A stretch of 27,387 nucleotides of DNA from Linderina pennispora (Eukaryota; Kickxellomycota; Kickxellomycetes; Kickxellales; Kickxellaceae). Made by a program: the position numbers and the translations under genes. Below the pieces are notes generated by a model that was given only the letters and a program-made list of their open reading frames with translations, searched no databases and had not been told where the DNA came from. This document shows, one piece after another, positions 10,001 to 20,587 of the stretch. Position 1 is the first letter of the stretch. Every line of letters begins with the position of its first letter. The DNA lies in NCBI RefSeq assembly GCF_002104995.1, contig NW_024468381.1, positions 1-27,387 on the forward strand. The letters run 5' to 3'.

Positions 10001-13000
10001 TACATTTATCTTCACCGATTGCGAGCTATGTTGGGCTGTCAAGACCAATTGTTCACGGGATGTGGGTTTCTGCCGCAACACGGGCAGTTGTCGAAAGATA
10101 TGCCGCAGGCGGGGATCCGGCAAGATTCCGTTCGTTCAAAACAGAGTTTGTCGGAATGGTGTTCCTGGGTGATGCACTAGATGTAGAGTTGAGCCATGTG
10201 GGAATGAAAGATGGGCTCATGCTCTTTGAGGGCAGGACTGTCAATCAGCACCACGCTGCTGTTATGACCTTCACAGCAAAGGTTGAGCAGCCCAAGACTG
10301 CATATCTGTTCACCGGGCAGGGTGCCCAGTTTGTGGATATGGGTATGGATTTGTACGCAAATTCTCCTGCTGCCCGCGATGTCTGGGACCGAGCAGAAAA
10401 GCACATGTTTGACAAGTATGGAATATCGCTGCTTGACATCTTGCGCAGTAATCCAAAAAAGTTCCATGTTCACTTTGGAGGGGCCGCCGGGAAGAGAGTA
10501 CTTGGCAATTATCTCAACCTGTCTAGCGAGACTCAAGGGGCGTCATCCCAGCTATTTGCGAGGATTACTCCTAAGGCTACAAGATTCACCTACTACTCAG
10601 CCAGTGGGCTGCTGGATTCATCGCTTTTCGCGCAGCCTATTCAACTGGTACTGGCGCTTGCGTATGTGGCAGACATGGAATCCTGCGGGTTAATCCAGCC
10701 TGCAACAGCATTTGCTGGCCATTCACTTGGTGAACTTTGCTCGCTAGCAGCTATTGGAAAAATTGTGTCTGTTGAGGCTGCAGTTGAGCTCGCATTTTTC
10801 CGTGGACTCATCCTACACACATCGGTTGACCGCGATGACAATGGACGATCCCAGTATGCCATGATGGCTGTCAATACATCAAAAGTCGGTGAATGGTTTT
10901 CCCTTGACATATTGACTAGCCTTGTCGAGCGAATCCAGAAGCAATGCAGGCAGCTGCTCGAAATCAATAACCACAACATACAATGCCAGCAATATATTGT
11001 GACAGGGCATAAGACTGCGCTGGTAGCTCTTACTGACGTTCTAAATAAGCTCTGTCATGATGAGGCATTCAGGTCCGAATGTTCGAACGAGAGTGATTTG
11101 TCCAGTTTGGTATCCAGCGCCTGCCTTGCCTGTAAGGATCGGGGTGCCGAGCTTGTTAATGGCGCAGCAACCATTGTTATAACGGGAGTTGATGTCCCAT
11201 CCCACTCCAAACATCTTCTGAGCAGTGTCGATGTGTTCAGGAACATCCTGCTAAAGGCGATTTCCCCTACTTCTGTCGATGCCACTAGGCTTGCTGGAAA
11301 GTATATTCCAAATATAACAGGCGTGCCATTTGAGGTAACGAAGAGGTACATTTCGCTAGTTCACAGTATTTGCCAATCTCCTGTTCTAGCCAGCAAGATT
11401 GGAAGCGCTCGATGATAGCATCTCGACTGATTCAGTTGCAATGGATAACCTTGCTTGTATGCTGCTGGTTGAGTTGCTTGCATACCAGCTCGCATTCCCA
11501 GTACAGTGGATAGCAACCCAGCAGTCACTTCTCAACAGCGGCGACATTCGAAGAGTGGCCGAGATCGGGCCCGCTCCGGTACTGGGCAAGATGATGAGGC
11601 AGTCAATGTCTGGCTCCACAAATCGTCGCTCATCAATCGAGCTCCTCCACGTTTCCGATGATAGGAAAGCTGTGTACTTTTTACCGCCAGAAGTCAACGA
11701 TGTGTCGAGCGTGGCTACGGCTGATGAAGTCCAGAGTGAACCTACGACATTGGCAATGGAATCGATGAAGAGAGGGATGTGTCACTGGATCATGAACAAG
11801 TGGTAGAGAACTATATCCAAGCAGGAAAGCAGTTCTCAAATCGTAAGCCAACAAGTAATATCTGAGAAACCAGTTGACCAGGCCGATATTGTTCGCGCAA
11901 TAATTGGCCAGAAACTGAAACGGCTGTCAATTTCAATTCCTGCCAACCAGCCCATCAAGGTCATAACGGCAGGCAAGTCAACAATTCTGAACATGATTGC
12001 ATCCGACTTGCAAAAGGAGTTCGGTCGGCAGATACCAAGTACTGCAGAGGACATGACGATTGCTGAACTTGTTGGGCGTCTTGGTCCACATGACGGGAAG
12101 CTTGGAAGGCATACGCAGAATATGATTGCCAAGGTCTTTAGTTCCAAGATGCCTCGAGGTTTCTCTTTAACTTCGGCATATAACTATTTGAACGACATGT
12201 ATGGGCTTGGACGGCAGCGCCAAGAAGGTCTTCTCCTGCTGGCGCTTACAATGGAGCCGTCTGAGCGCCTGACCAGTGAGCAGGATGCCAGGCAAATGGC
12301 TTAGCGAATATTGCTCAGCTGTATGCTAAAAAGGAAGGAAATTAGCTTCACCACACATACTGGCAGGTCCAACTACGAATCCCGCACTGTCACAGTCCAA
12401 CACTCCAGTTGTCAACAGTGACGTGTTCAGCTTGTCTCAAGAGAAATTGAACATGCTAGCGACTCGGCAGATCCAAGCCTTTGAGAGAGTTCACTGGGAC
12501 AGATACGCAATGTTCAGATGACCTGCTGGACACGTTAAAACAGAAAGTCACCGCCTACGCAAAGGAGCTGAGTGATTTGCAGCTAGAACTAGGAGGTGAA
12601 TCTCATCAACGGTACGAAACAAAAGTTTGACCAGAAAAAGACACGGCACTACAACTCATACTGGAATTGGGTGCGCCAGGATGTGATGCAGTTGGTTGAA
12701 GACATATTGGTCAAGGATTCATTTTGACTCCAGCGATGTGGTGTCAGGAAAAGGTTGCAGATGATTTCCAACCGCTCTTGCCCCGACCTTTTGACACTAG
12801 TCGATGGATACCTGGCCGTTCTCGCTAACCACAACAGTCTTGCTACAAAACAAGCGACGCGTGTTTTAGAGGATCTGCGCCAAGTTTGCATCGATTCGAG
12901 TAACAATGCACCAGTGTATAGGGAGATATCTCTGCCCCTCCGCCCATGCACAGTGGTAACCAGCAAAGGCGATGTGGTATATTCTGAAGAAAGACGAGAG

Positions 13001-16000
13001 CATATGCGGACATTCAAAGATTATGTGAACGATGCACAGCAGCGTACATCCATGAATCCACACCTTCTATATATATCTGAAAGGCATGATAATGGTTCAT
13101 GGGCGTATAGCGCTGGCCTTACTCGACAATACTTTGATTCCCTGAATGAGATTGTGGAGAACGGTCTGACATTCGAAGGAAAGGCTGCACTGGTCACTGG
13201 TTGTGGGCCTGGGTCAATAGGGTCAAGTATTGTTGAAGGGCTACTGACAGGAGGCGCTAGGGTCGTCGCAACAACGTCAAGCTATGGTCTGACTACGATT
13301 AGATACTTTGAAGGCCTGTACAGACAGTTTTGGTGCGCGTGGAGCAGAACTAGTTGTCGTTCCATTCAACCAAGGATCTGAGCAGGATGTCAACATGCTG
13401 ATCGAGTACATTCTATGGTACAGGTGGTCTGGGGTGGGATCTGAGCTACGTCTTTCCATTTGCTGCTTTTGCTGAACGTGGTGGTGACTTGACGAACATT
13501 GATTCGCGCTCAGAACTGTCATTCCGCATATTGCTCACCAATGTTTACCGAATGATTGGTGCTATCAAGATTGCCAAGGAGGCTCATAAGTACACCCGCT
13601 CACCCAACACTGATCGTTTTGCCTAATTCCCCGAACAAAGGTACAATAGGCAATAGCGGGCTGTATGGTGAGGCAAAGATGGCGCTGCAATCACTTTACA
13701 ACCGCTGGGCACTCAGAGTCCATGGTCCGAATATATCTCGCTCACTGGCGCGGATATTGGTTTTGTTCGGAACACAAGGATGACGAATGAATCACTCTGT
13801 CATCTTTGAAGGAGTGGAAGCATACAGGAGTGCGTACCCTTTTCCCGCGAGGAAATGGCGTTCAATCTTATTGGGCTGCTGAGTCCAGACACGGTGGAGC
13901 AAGCACAACTATCGCCTGTATGGGCTAATTTTACTGGATCAGATATTCCGTACTATGAATTCAGTACAAGGATATTTGGCTTGCATCTAGCACATTCCCA
14001 ACTGGTCGCAGTCAACAGAGAGGTCCATTTAAGCAATATTAGCGACAATGTGGTTCAGCATCAATCCCGGTCTAGTCTGTTCAGGGGAGTTTGACACAAC
14101 CTCACCCCTTGCAACCCATCGTATTTCCTTCCCACCGGACTCGCTCGTTTGACCAGCTCAAGCCACTACATTATCTCCAGGGAATGATAAAATCTTGATA
14201 AAGTCGCTGTCATAACTGGGTTTGGCGAAGTTGGTCCGTTTGGAAATGCTCGGATGCGCTGGGAAATGGAAGCATTTGGCGAGCTTTCCCATGGAGGGGT
14301 GCATTGAAGCTGGCGTGGATCATGGGTCTAATCAAGCACTTTGACGGGCAACACCCACTGACAATGGACCGTTATATTGGATGGGTCGACGCAAAGACGG
14401 ATGAGCCGGTGAGGGACATGGATGTCAAGAAGGCGTATGAGCCTTACATTCTCCAGCATGTAGGCGTGCGGTTCATTGAACCGGAGCTGCATGATGGCTA
14501 TGACCCACACAAGAAATCGTTTATGCGTGAGCTGCAAATCAGCCATGATCTTGAACCATTCGAGGCAACTGAAGACGAGGCAGCACATTTTTAAACATGG
14601 AAATGGCGACAGAGTTGAAACATGGGAGAATTCCAACGGAACATGGTCTGTCAGGTTCTTAAAAGGTGCAACACTGCTTGTTCCAAAAGCCCTTCGATTT
14701 GACCGCTACACAGCTACCCAAATTCCAACTGGCTGGGACCCTGCCCGATATGGCATTCCACAGGATATAATCGACAGTGTGGATAGGACTACATGCTATG
14801 CGCTAGTTTCTGCAATGGAGGCGCTGGTTTCATCTGGAATCACTGACCCCTATGAACTCTACCAGTACTTCCATGTCTCCTGAAGTTGGGCATACGATCG
14901 GTTTCATCAACTGGCGGCGTCCGAAGCCTTCGGGATATCGTCGTAAACAGGTGGGTCGAAAAGGGATGTACATTCTGGGGTACTGATCGAATCACTAGTT
15001 AAATAGTCCAGATGCATGGATAAACATGCTACTGCTGTCATCTGCAGGACCATTAAAACCTACATCAGCCGCATGGCGCAACTGCACTGGTGGCACTAGA
15101 CGTAGCAATCGAGACCATCCAGAGCGGGAAAGCTAAGGTTATGCTTGCTGGGGGCGGTTGAAGGATTACACGCAGGATACAGCCTATGAGTTTGCACAAT
15201 TACAGGCAACTGCTAATACAGTTGAGGAACTTGCCAAGGGTAGAGCACCAGAGGAAATGAGTAGCCATTCACCGATACTCGGTCTGGGTACATGGAGAGC
15301 TACGGATCAGGCATATTTGTTGTCATGTCGGCCTCAGCAGCGATAGAGATAGGTGCGCCAATCTATGGAGTTGTCGCTCTGACGGAGACGGCCACCGATA
15401 AACAGGGACACAATATTGGGGCCCCTGGCAGAGGCATCCTGTCTACAGCCCGTGAAGTCCATTCCCAACCGTGTTCAGATATGCTGGACTTCAATTATCG
15501 GAAAAGAGGTCTTCAGCAGGAAACATATGCATATCGATAGGGCAATGCGCCATAAACGCCAAAAACTGAATTGTGGTGGCGCGAGTCCCGGCAATCAGGT
15601 TTGCCCAATCAATTGGTGATGCACACCGGTCGACGGATGGCGGCCACAGACGTCTGGAATATCGAATTCTGGAAAGGCTGTTCTGACATATCGCCTGTTC
15701 GCGGTGCGCTGGCGACATGGGGTCTAACTGCTGATGATATCGGCATGCTCTCTTTCCACGGTACTTCAACAAGGCTGAACGATATCAACGAAGCAAGTGT
15801 TATTAACAAGTTACTGGCACATTCGGGACGTACACCTGGCTATCCTGCACCAGTCGTAAGCCAAAAATGGCTCACAGGGCACCCAAAGGCTCCAGCAGCA
15901 AGCCTGGATGCTTAATGGAGCTCTGCAGGCAATCAGTTTCTGGAATCATTCCTGGGAACAGAAACGCGGATAATATTGATACCAGAGCTCAGGAAATACG

Positions 16001-16341
16001 GCCATCTTGTGTTTCCATCTTGCCCCACTACAGTACCCAATCTGAAGGCAGCCTTACTTTCGTCGTTTGGCTTAGGTCAAGCCGGGTGGCATCATTTTGG
16101 TTCTTAACCCAGACTACATTCTGGCAACACTGTCAGCTGATGACTTGGAAGGCTATCAAGGCAAGGTAGAAAACGGAAAATTAAGGCGAACAGATATTTC
16201 CAGGAAGCGCTAATTGGGGCTCGCAATCTTATTAGCGTGAAGACTGCACCACCATTCACCTCTGAGCAGGAGGACGAAGTGTATCTAAATCCGTTAGCCC
16301 GTGCATCGTATGATGCCACCACTCATTCATATCACTTTTAA
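5321..16341 (+). CDS. Fused beta-alpha fungal type I fatty acid synthase without PPT domain
   Basis: This cytosolic multienzyme would make acyl chains from acetyl- and malonyl-CoA. Domain order: acetyltransferase, enoyl reductase, hot-dog dehydratase, malonyl/palmitoyl transferase, ACP, ketoreductase, ketosynthase, equal to yeast Fas1 followed by Fas2. The ATG at 5321 gives a normal Fas1-like N-terminus. Length is about 3640 residues against roughly 3940 for yeast beta plus alpha; the deficit is mainly the missing C-terminal phosphopantetheinyl transferase. There is one intron (6027-6108). The beta part has two long clean frames (6109-8021, 8914-11415). Single-base gains break it near 8000, 8220, 8845, 8970 and 11397, and the alpha part is broken much more often (for example 11750, 11870, 12300-12760, 13290-13440, 14090-14200, 15075, 15905). 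Signature residues remain readable in every domain. Neighbouring P450s and acyltransferase suggest a dedicated pathway FAS, as with the hexanoate synthases of aflatoxin-type clusters, but it could be the only FAS of this organism. Confidence 0.93.
6027..6108 (+). other. Spliceosomal intron in FAS
   Basis: An 82-base intron starts GTAGGT at 6027 and ends TACGTAG at 6108. A TACTAAT branch-point sequence lies at 6082-6088. Removing it joins SFK-G to AIGHSQG, restoring the acetyltransferase active-site motif in the right frame. It is the only intron I can support in the 11 kb gene. Confidence 0.9.
7011..8965 (+). other. FAS enoyl reductase (ER) domain and following linker
   Basis: This FMN/NADPH enoyl reductase is recognised by [17 protein letters not shown] (about 7470-7520), [18 protein letters not shown] (about 7583-7636) and [19 protein letters not shown] (about 7654-7710). 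It then has the Fas1 segment [10 protein letters not shown] and, across a frameshift, [11 protein letters not shown] (8319-8351). In yeast Fas1 the ER motif has two adjacent His; here the first is Tyr (GGYHS). Frameshifts near 8000, 8220 and 8845 are all single-base gains, the first at the end of an A5 run. Confidence 0.88.
8966..10290 (+). other. FAS dehydratase (MaoC-like hot-dog) domain
   Basis: The dehydratase removes water from the 3-hydroxyacyl-ACP. It is recognised by [16 protein letters not shown], the active-site hot-dog motif [13 protein letters not shown] (about 9970-10010) and [15 protein letters not shown] with a His codon at 10054-10056. The frame is uninterrupted to 11415. The match to the Fas1 order and spacing is close. 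Confidence 0.9.
10291..11730 (+). other. FAS malonyl/palmitoyl transferase (MPT) spanning the beta-alpha fusion point
   Basis: The transferase shows [31 protein letters not shown] and the nucleophile motif FAGHSLGE (Ser codon 10723-10725). It ends in the Fas1 C-terminal motif [19 protein letters not shown]. In two-subunit fungal FAS the last strand of this domain is the N-terminus of alpha. Here that piece ([16 protein letters not shown], then [11 protein letters not shown]) follows directly from about 11399 with no stop-start region between, apart from a single-base gain near 11397. Confidence 0.9.
11860..12310 (+). other. FAS acyl carrier protein (ACP) domain
   Basis: The domain shows [15 protein letters not shown], then [10 protein letters not shown] and [20 protein letters not shown] and [17 protein letters not shown], all in the Fas2 ACP order. 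The Ser of AGKST (codon 11978-11980) is the expected phosphopantetheine site. Unlike yeast Fas2, the linker before it is short and not Ala/Pro-rich. An apparent in-frame TAG at 11804-11806 upstream is better read as two offsets: another frame gives [20 protein letters not shown] through that stretch. Confidence 0.88.
12600..14110 (+). other. FAS ketoreductase (KR) domain and preceding structural region
   Basis: The alpha structural region is marked by [19 protein letters not shown] (about 12649-12705). The NADPH-binding reductase starts at [19 protein letters not shown] (about 13169-13222). Across frameshifts follow [31 protein letters not shown], then the SDR-like GLYGEAKM (Y..xK) and [11 protein letters not shown]. 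The domain reduces 3-ketoacyl-ACP. Many single-base breaks occur from 12300 to 13800, more than in the beta part. Confidence 0.85.
14180..16341 (+). other. FAS ketosynthase (KS) domain and premature C-terminus
   Basis: The condensing domain is recognised by [65 protein letters not shown] and [20 protein letters not shown]. The two catalytic His codons are at 15757-15759 (FHGTS) and 15880-15882 (TGHPK). The catalytic Cys lies at 15074-15077, exactly where one extra base interrupts the frame (gca-tggc-gca, expected ACATA). The last readable segment, [17 protein letters not shown], matches the end of the Fas2 KS, and TAA at 16339-16341 follows with no phosphopantetheinyl transferase domain. Confidence 0.87.
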
Positions 16342-16806
16342 TCAAAGTGGCTTTATCTAATTTGGTTGTTGGTAAAATATACAGGTTTTTTGTGAGTGGG
16401 TTGTATGGTTTTAGATGGCTTATATAGACTTTGCATGTGTTGGGAAGGTCATGAGTTTTAAACGAGTAGTTTGGACTGAGCCAGCCCAGAGAATTGTTGT
16501 ATTGAATAAAGAGCGGGCAGAAAGCAGCCAGAAAAAAGAAGAAAGGCTACGAATAAGAAGAGAAAGTGGAGGATCGGAGCCGTGGTTGTAATAGCACATG
16601 GATCCGGTGAGGAAAGGAAAATTGTAGAAACCTAGAGAATCACAGACTCTGAAAATATGCAATAGCATATATCAAATACACAACTTCATAAATATATAGT
16701 CATCGAAATAATAAAATATGGTAAAATACAGTTATTTTTATCTCTGGTAGCACTGCTAGGGAGGTCCGATTTTTTTTAGCTATTGTTAATACTGAATACT
16801 AAAAGC
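16342..16806. terminator. AT-rich convergent 3' region of FAS and acyltransferase
   Basis: This AT-rich spacer separates two genes transcribed toward each other. AATAAA polyadenylation-like signals on the plus strand lie at 16505-16510 and 16710-16715. I looked in all plus frames for a displaced phosphopantetheinyl transferase domain and saw no such motif. A minus open frame at 16420-16668 has no recognisable content. Confidence 0.5.
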
Positions 16807-18261
16807 TCAATACATCTGTGTGGCAAACTCAGTCCAGAACTTGTTAGTCAAGATGCAGTTCATTACAGAAGGGTCCTTCCATAATATTGACGAAAAAGTC
16901 CCTGGTTGACGGAGGCGAGGGCACGACAGTGGAAATTCAGACTTGCGACATCCGGGTTCATTGTTGAGAATGACTGCACGGCCATAGCCAAAGTCTGCAT
17001 GATACATTCTCGCATGCTCTGCGTTAGTCACGTATGTAATCAGTTTGAACCGCATGGAGTTTTGTCATGAATGTTCCAATATTGAAGCCGCTGGTCTCGA
17101 TGGTTTCAATGTAGCTGCCGATAAATGACGGTGTAAGTTTTGCGATAGATCCTCGTACCTGAGTAGCAACATCTGCAAGCGCATGGGGTGTGATCGGCGA
17201 CTGGGCATGTTCAATTGGGATTGAGACAACAGCATTGTATAGGGGGTTGCCGATATAGTTCAAATGCGATATTCCGAGGCGATGACGAAGATCGCACGTG
17301 AACGAAAGACGGTGTTCTCCGCTAGATTCCTCCCTGCGACCTGTCAGCCACGATAGCCAGCCAGACTGCTTCTTCTCAGCATCGAGTCTAGCTTGTCCAT
17401 GGACTTTGTAAAATACAGCGTTAAGAAGGTCGTTGCTGGACATGCGTGCGCCCGGTGGCATGCACTCAAGTACTTTGCTGCGTAGCTCGTCGAACTTGCT
17501 GCGGGAAATACGAAACAGGTGCCCTCGCGCTGGAGAGCGACTATCCAAGTAGGCCATTGCTCTCCCACGCATGTTGGGCGAAAGCCATGCAATCCAGTCC
17601 CCTAAAGCTGAGCGCCGGCTATACGCCATACGGGTTCCCTCATCAAGTGGGGTGCGTTCGCTAGGTAGCTCACTGGTAATAACCTCACGATCAAAGCAGT
17701 AGACGACCTCTTCGGCTGGGCAATCTGTAACCAGCGCCTGAGTTTCGGCAGCCCATCGGTTGAAGAACTCGAAGCAGCTCGTGCCATCACCAGTCGAGTG
17801 GCAAAAGTTGGCAAAGAAAATCACACCACTGTTCTGCTTCAGACGAGCAACATAGAAACTGCCAAGCTTGATCGTCCCCCGCGTCTCTGTCTGGGCACGT
17901 ATACTTGCCACACATGTCTTTAACATGTGGCCATGCGCTGGGGCTGAAGTCAGCTTTGCTGATGTCACTGGAAGTGTATGTCTGACTGGAACTCGTGGTA
18001 GATGGGCATGTTGAGATTGTCTTTATCCACAGCAATCACCATTTGACCCTCGTCGGTTTGCTGAAGGTGGCCGGCAAGAACCGGGTAGCGGGTGAGCGCC
18101 CGGTAGAACCCTTGTTCGAGTAAGGTAGAAGGCATGAAGTCATCTGAATAGTCGCTGTTGCCATAAAAGTACACGTGGCGAAGGTTGACTAGAGACAGCA
18201 AACTATCGTATTTGCTAAGTTTGTAGATGTTCGACTGGACGTTGCTTTTGAAGTAATCCAT
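16807..18261 (-). CDS. BAHD/trichothecene-acetyltransferase-like acyl-CoA-dependent acyltransferase
   Basis: Proteins of this family move an acyl group from CoA to a hydroxyl or amine. The start ATG at 18259-18261 places the family's N-terminal pattern (YKLSKYDSLLSLVNLRHVYFY) at residue about 12; an upstream in-frame ATG at 18423 would add 54 residues with no family match. Seen: EQGFYRALTRYPVLAGHL, the catalytic HxxxD as NFCHSTGDGTS, RLSFTCDLRHRLG, and the structural motif as DFGYGRA where DFGWG is usual. Stop TGA is at 16807-16809. Length is about 480 residues, normal for the family. Single-base gains near 17985, 17930 and 17055, and a compensating pair near 16950-16870, break the frame. It is divergent from the P450 and convergent with FAS, so esterification of the cluster product is the likely role. 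Substrate unknown. Confidence 0.87.
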
Positions 18262-18908
18262 TATTGAAATGAGTTGACAGGTGGTTGTTGTGAAGGTCCC
18301 AAGAATAGCTTGTCTGGCGGTCACCCCTGGCCACATATAGGGTCGCAGTCTTTGGGCTTTGCCCTTGGAAAAACCAGTCCATTCTTTCCTTTTCCATGTG
18401 TCTGTCTCAGCTCTGCGTACCAAGCAATGTGATATAGTATGAGAAGAGATGCATTGGTGAGAACTCCGGTTGTTAACAAAAGTTTATGGCGTTGGATCAC
18501 ACGACATACTTGTTCAGGGCCATGAAACAAGTACCAGCCACACATACAGGTAGGGTCATGTCTGTACACATTGAAACTCGCCGCTCTGGGGTCCTAATTC
18601 GCCAAAGATAAAGTGGCAGTACCTGTGGAGTAGGCAGCGGCTTAAGGAGCACTCCTACTATACCAATCGAAGAATGAACTTGCCCATGTTGCTCGTGCGA
18701 AGGATCCCGCATACGCTGAAGAAATTTGTATTGTCTAGAAATGCTGTATGGGAACAGCCACTAGCTCCCATGGCACCTATACCTTGCCCCAGCATACTCC
18801 TTGACCATTGGGAGATGGCAGACTTGTGTATTTGTTAAAGTCCCAACATGCTCCTCCCTAATCTTCATGGCTTTTCCTTTCTAAAACCGCACTGCGTCCG
18901 CGACATCT
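18262..18908. promoter_or_regulatory. Divergent promoter region between acyltransferase and P450
   Basis: These about 650 bases separate the two divergent start codons. The region just before the P450 ATG is pyrimidine-rich (TTTTCCTTTCT, about 18870-18880), as often seen in fungal leaders. Small open frames on the minus strand (18497-18712, 18321-18569) look like chance. I see no specific operator. Confidence 0.45.
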
Positions 18909-20484
18909 ATGCCTTTGAATCGTTTATTCGGACAAGAATCACTTGTCAACCTGGTCGAACCCCTTGCAGAGGCTGGCGTAGCTAAGGTTGCAGCAGCCCT
19001 GGTTTCCAGCATAATTTGCTATCGAATTGTATATGCGCTTTTCTTTTCGCCCCTCCGCCATGTTCCAGGTCCATTTTTTGCACGCATTACCAGCATGCGC
19101 GCAAACATCATTAACCTTTGTGGAGGTATGAAGCATGCTGCACATGCAGACGGTGAGGCGTATGGCGACATCTACGTGCTTGAGCCGAATTCCATCTCGA
19201 TTTCCCACCCGGACGACGTGCGCACAGTGCTGCGCTCGCATACATTTGTCAAGTCAAAATTCTACCAGTCTCTCGAAACCGTCGGAACCCCGCACACCTT
19301 TAGCTCAAGCGACCCTGGGTTTGTCAGCATGCGCCAACGGCAGATGGGACCGTACTTTCAGCCATCGTATTTGAGCCTGATGGAGCCTAAGATTCTGCGC
19401 TACAGCTGCCTTGCGCTGAAAGAAAAGTGGGGACGGCTGCTGGACAAGAGTGCGGATGGCAGGATTGAGATAAACTACAGCCGTGACTTCTCACTAATGG
19501 CATTCGATGTTATTGGCGTGCTGGCGTTTGGACAGGAATTCAACAGCCTCAAGAACGACGATGAAACCGCAGCTAAATGGGTAGACAGCTCTACAAAATA
19601 TCATGCAATGCTTGCAATGTTCCCGGTAACAAAGTATTTTCCGTTCTCGCTTGCCATTAAGCTTTGGGAGAGCCGGTACCGCGAACTGTCCGAGTTTGGC
19701 AAGCAGTCGGTTGCCAAGCGCAGGAAGCACCTGGAGAACGGCGGCGAAAAGCCACATGACCTTCTGCAGGCGTACGTCGACGCCCTGGATCCAGAGTCCA
19801 AGGTCCGCATGAGCGACAATGAAGTCCGGTCTGAGGTCAATCTGACCTTGCTGGCAGGCGCCGACACTACATCAACCACGCTGGCATGGACCGTCTCCCT
19901 CCTGATGCTATACCCCAAGATGTATGCCCAGGCAGTTGACGAGGTTCGTAGCAAATTCAACACCAACCACGTCATCACGTTCTCGGAGGCGCAAAAGTCG
20001 CTGCCCTTTGTCGAGGCCTGTCTTTTCGAGTCGATGCGGCTGTGTCCTGTAATTGGGGGACAAGTGCCGCGAGTAAGTCCTCCCGAAGGCGCTACGCTGC
20101 GTGGCCATTTTATCCCTCCAGGCACTGAGATTTACGTCAGCTTCGCCGGGGTTAGCGTAAGCAAGCATCTCTGGACCGACCCGCTGAAATATGACCCGAC
20201 GCGCTTCCCTCAATTCCCCCGAGGCCCGCCGCAATCTCTTTTCATTCAGCTACGGCGTCCGCATATGTCCTGGCCGCCATCTGGCTAAGCTGCAGATGCT
20301 TGCTGTTCTGGCAAACATGCTTAAGGACTATGACTGGTCGCTGCCCGATGACTACACCCACCTCGGCCCGCACGTCCTTAGCGAGCATGGCTATCCTAAA
20401 CTGATGAAGTCGATCCATCTACTTACCAGTGCACCAGAGCATCCAGACCGCGACTGCCGCCTCATTCTTACAAGGCGTAGATAA
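18909..20484 (+). CDS. Membrane-anchored cytochrome P450 monooxygenase
   Basis: This microsomal class II P450 has an N-terminal hydrophobic anchor at residues about 25-50 (VAAALVSSIICYRIVYALFF) followed by the hinge RHVPGPFFARI. Motifs in order: helix-C region MRQRQMGPYFQPSYL, I-helix LLAGADTTSTT, helix-K ESMRL, and heme loop FSYGVRICPGRHLAKLQ with the Cys ligand. The last part is in the +1 frame: a single-base gain near 20200 separates YDPTRF from NSPEARRNLFSFSYG. Full length is about 525 residues, normal for the family. It resembles fungal P450s of the benzoate hydroxylase/isotrichodermin hydroxylase group, but the substrate cannot be told. It would need a separate reductase, unlike the fusion P450 at the left. 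Its 3' end is 103 bases from the convergent Twinkle gene, marking the likely cluster edge. Confidence 0.94.
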
Positions 20485-20587
20485 CATTCGTAGCTGCTGT
20501 CCTTTCAACGGGCACTGCCGATAACATGATTATAAATGTCGGATTAAACACAATGCCAGCAGTAGCTCGACACTATACTTTTTTCTT

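Noticed and set aside
5321-16341. FAS as a confirmed pseudogene
   Set aside because: Equally strong frame damage is present in Twinkle and SNX3, which must be functional somewhere in the genome, and catalytic motifs are kept in all seven domains.
16420-16668. 82-codon minus-strand frame in the AT-rich 3' region
   Set aside because: It has no domain and sits among polyadenylation-like signals between convergent genes.
624-20484. Polyketide synthase or terpene cyclase in the cluster
   Set aside because: All condensing-enzyme motifs belong to the fungal FAS order. No separate polyketide synthase, non-ribosomal synthetase or terpene cyclase motif is visible.
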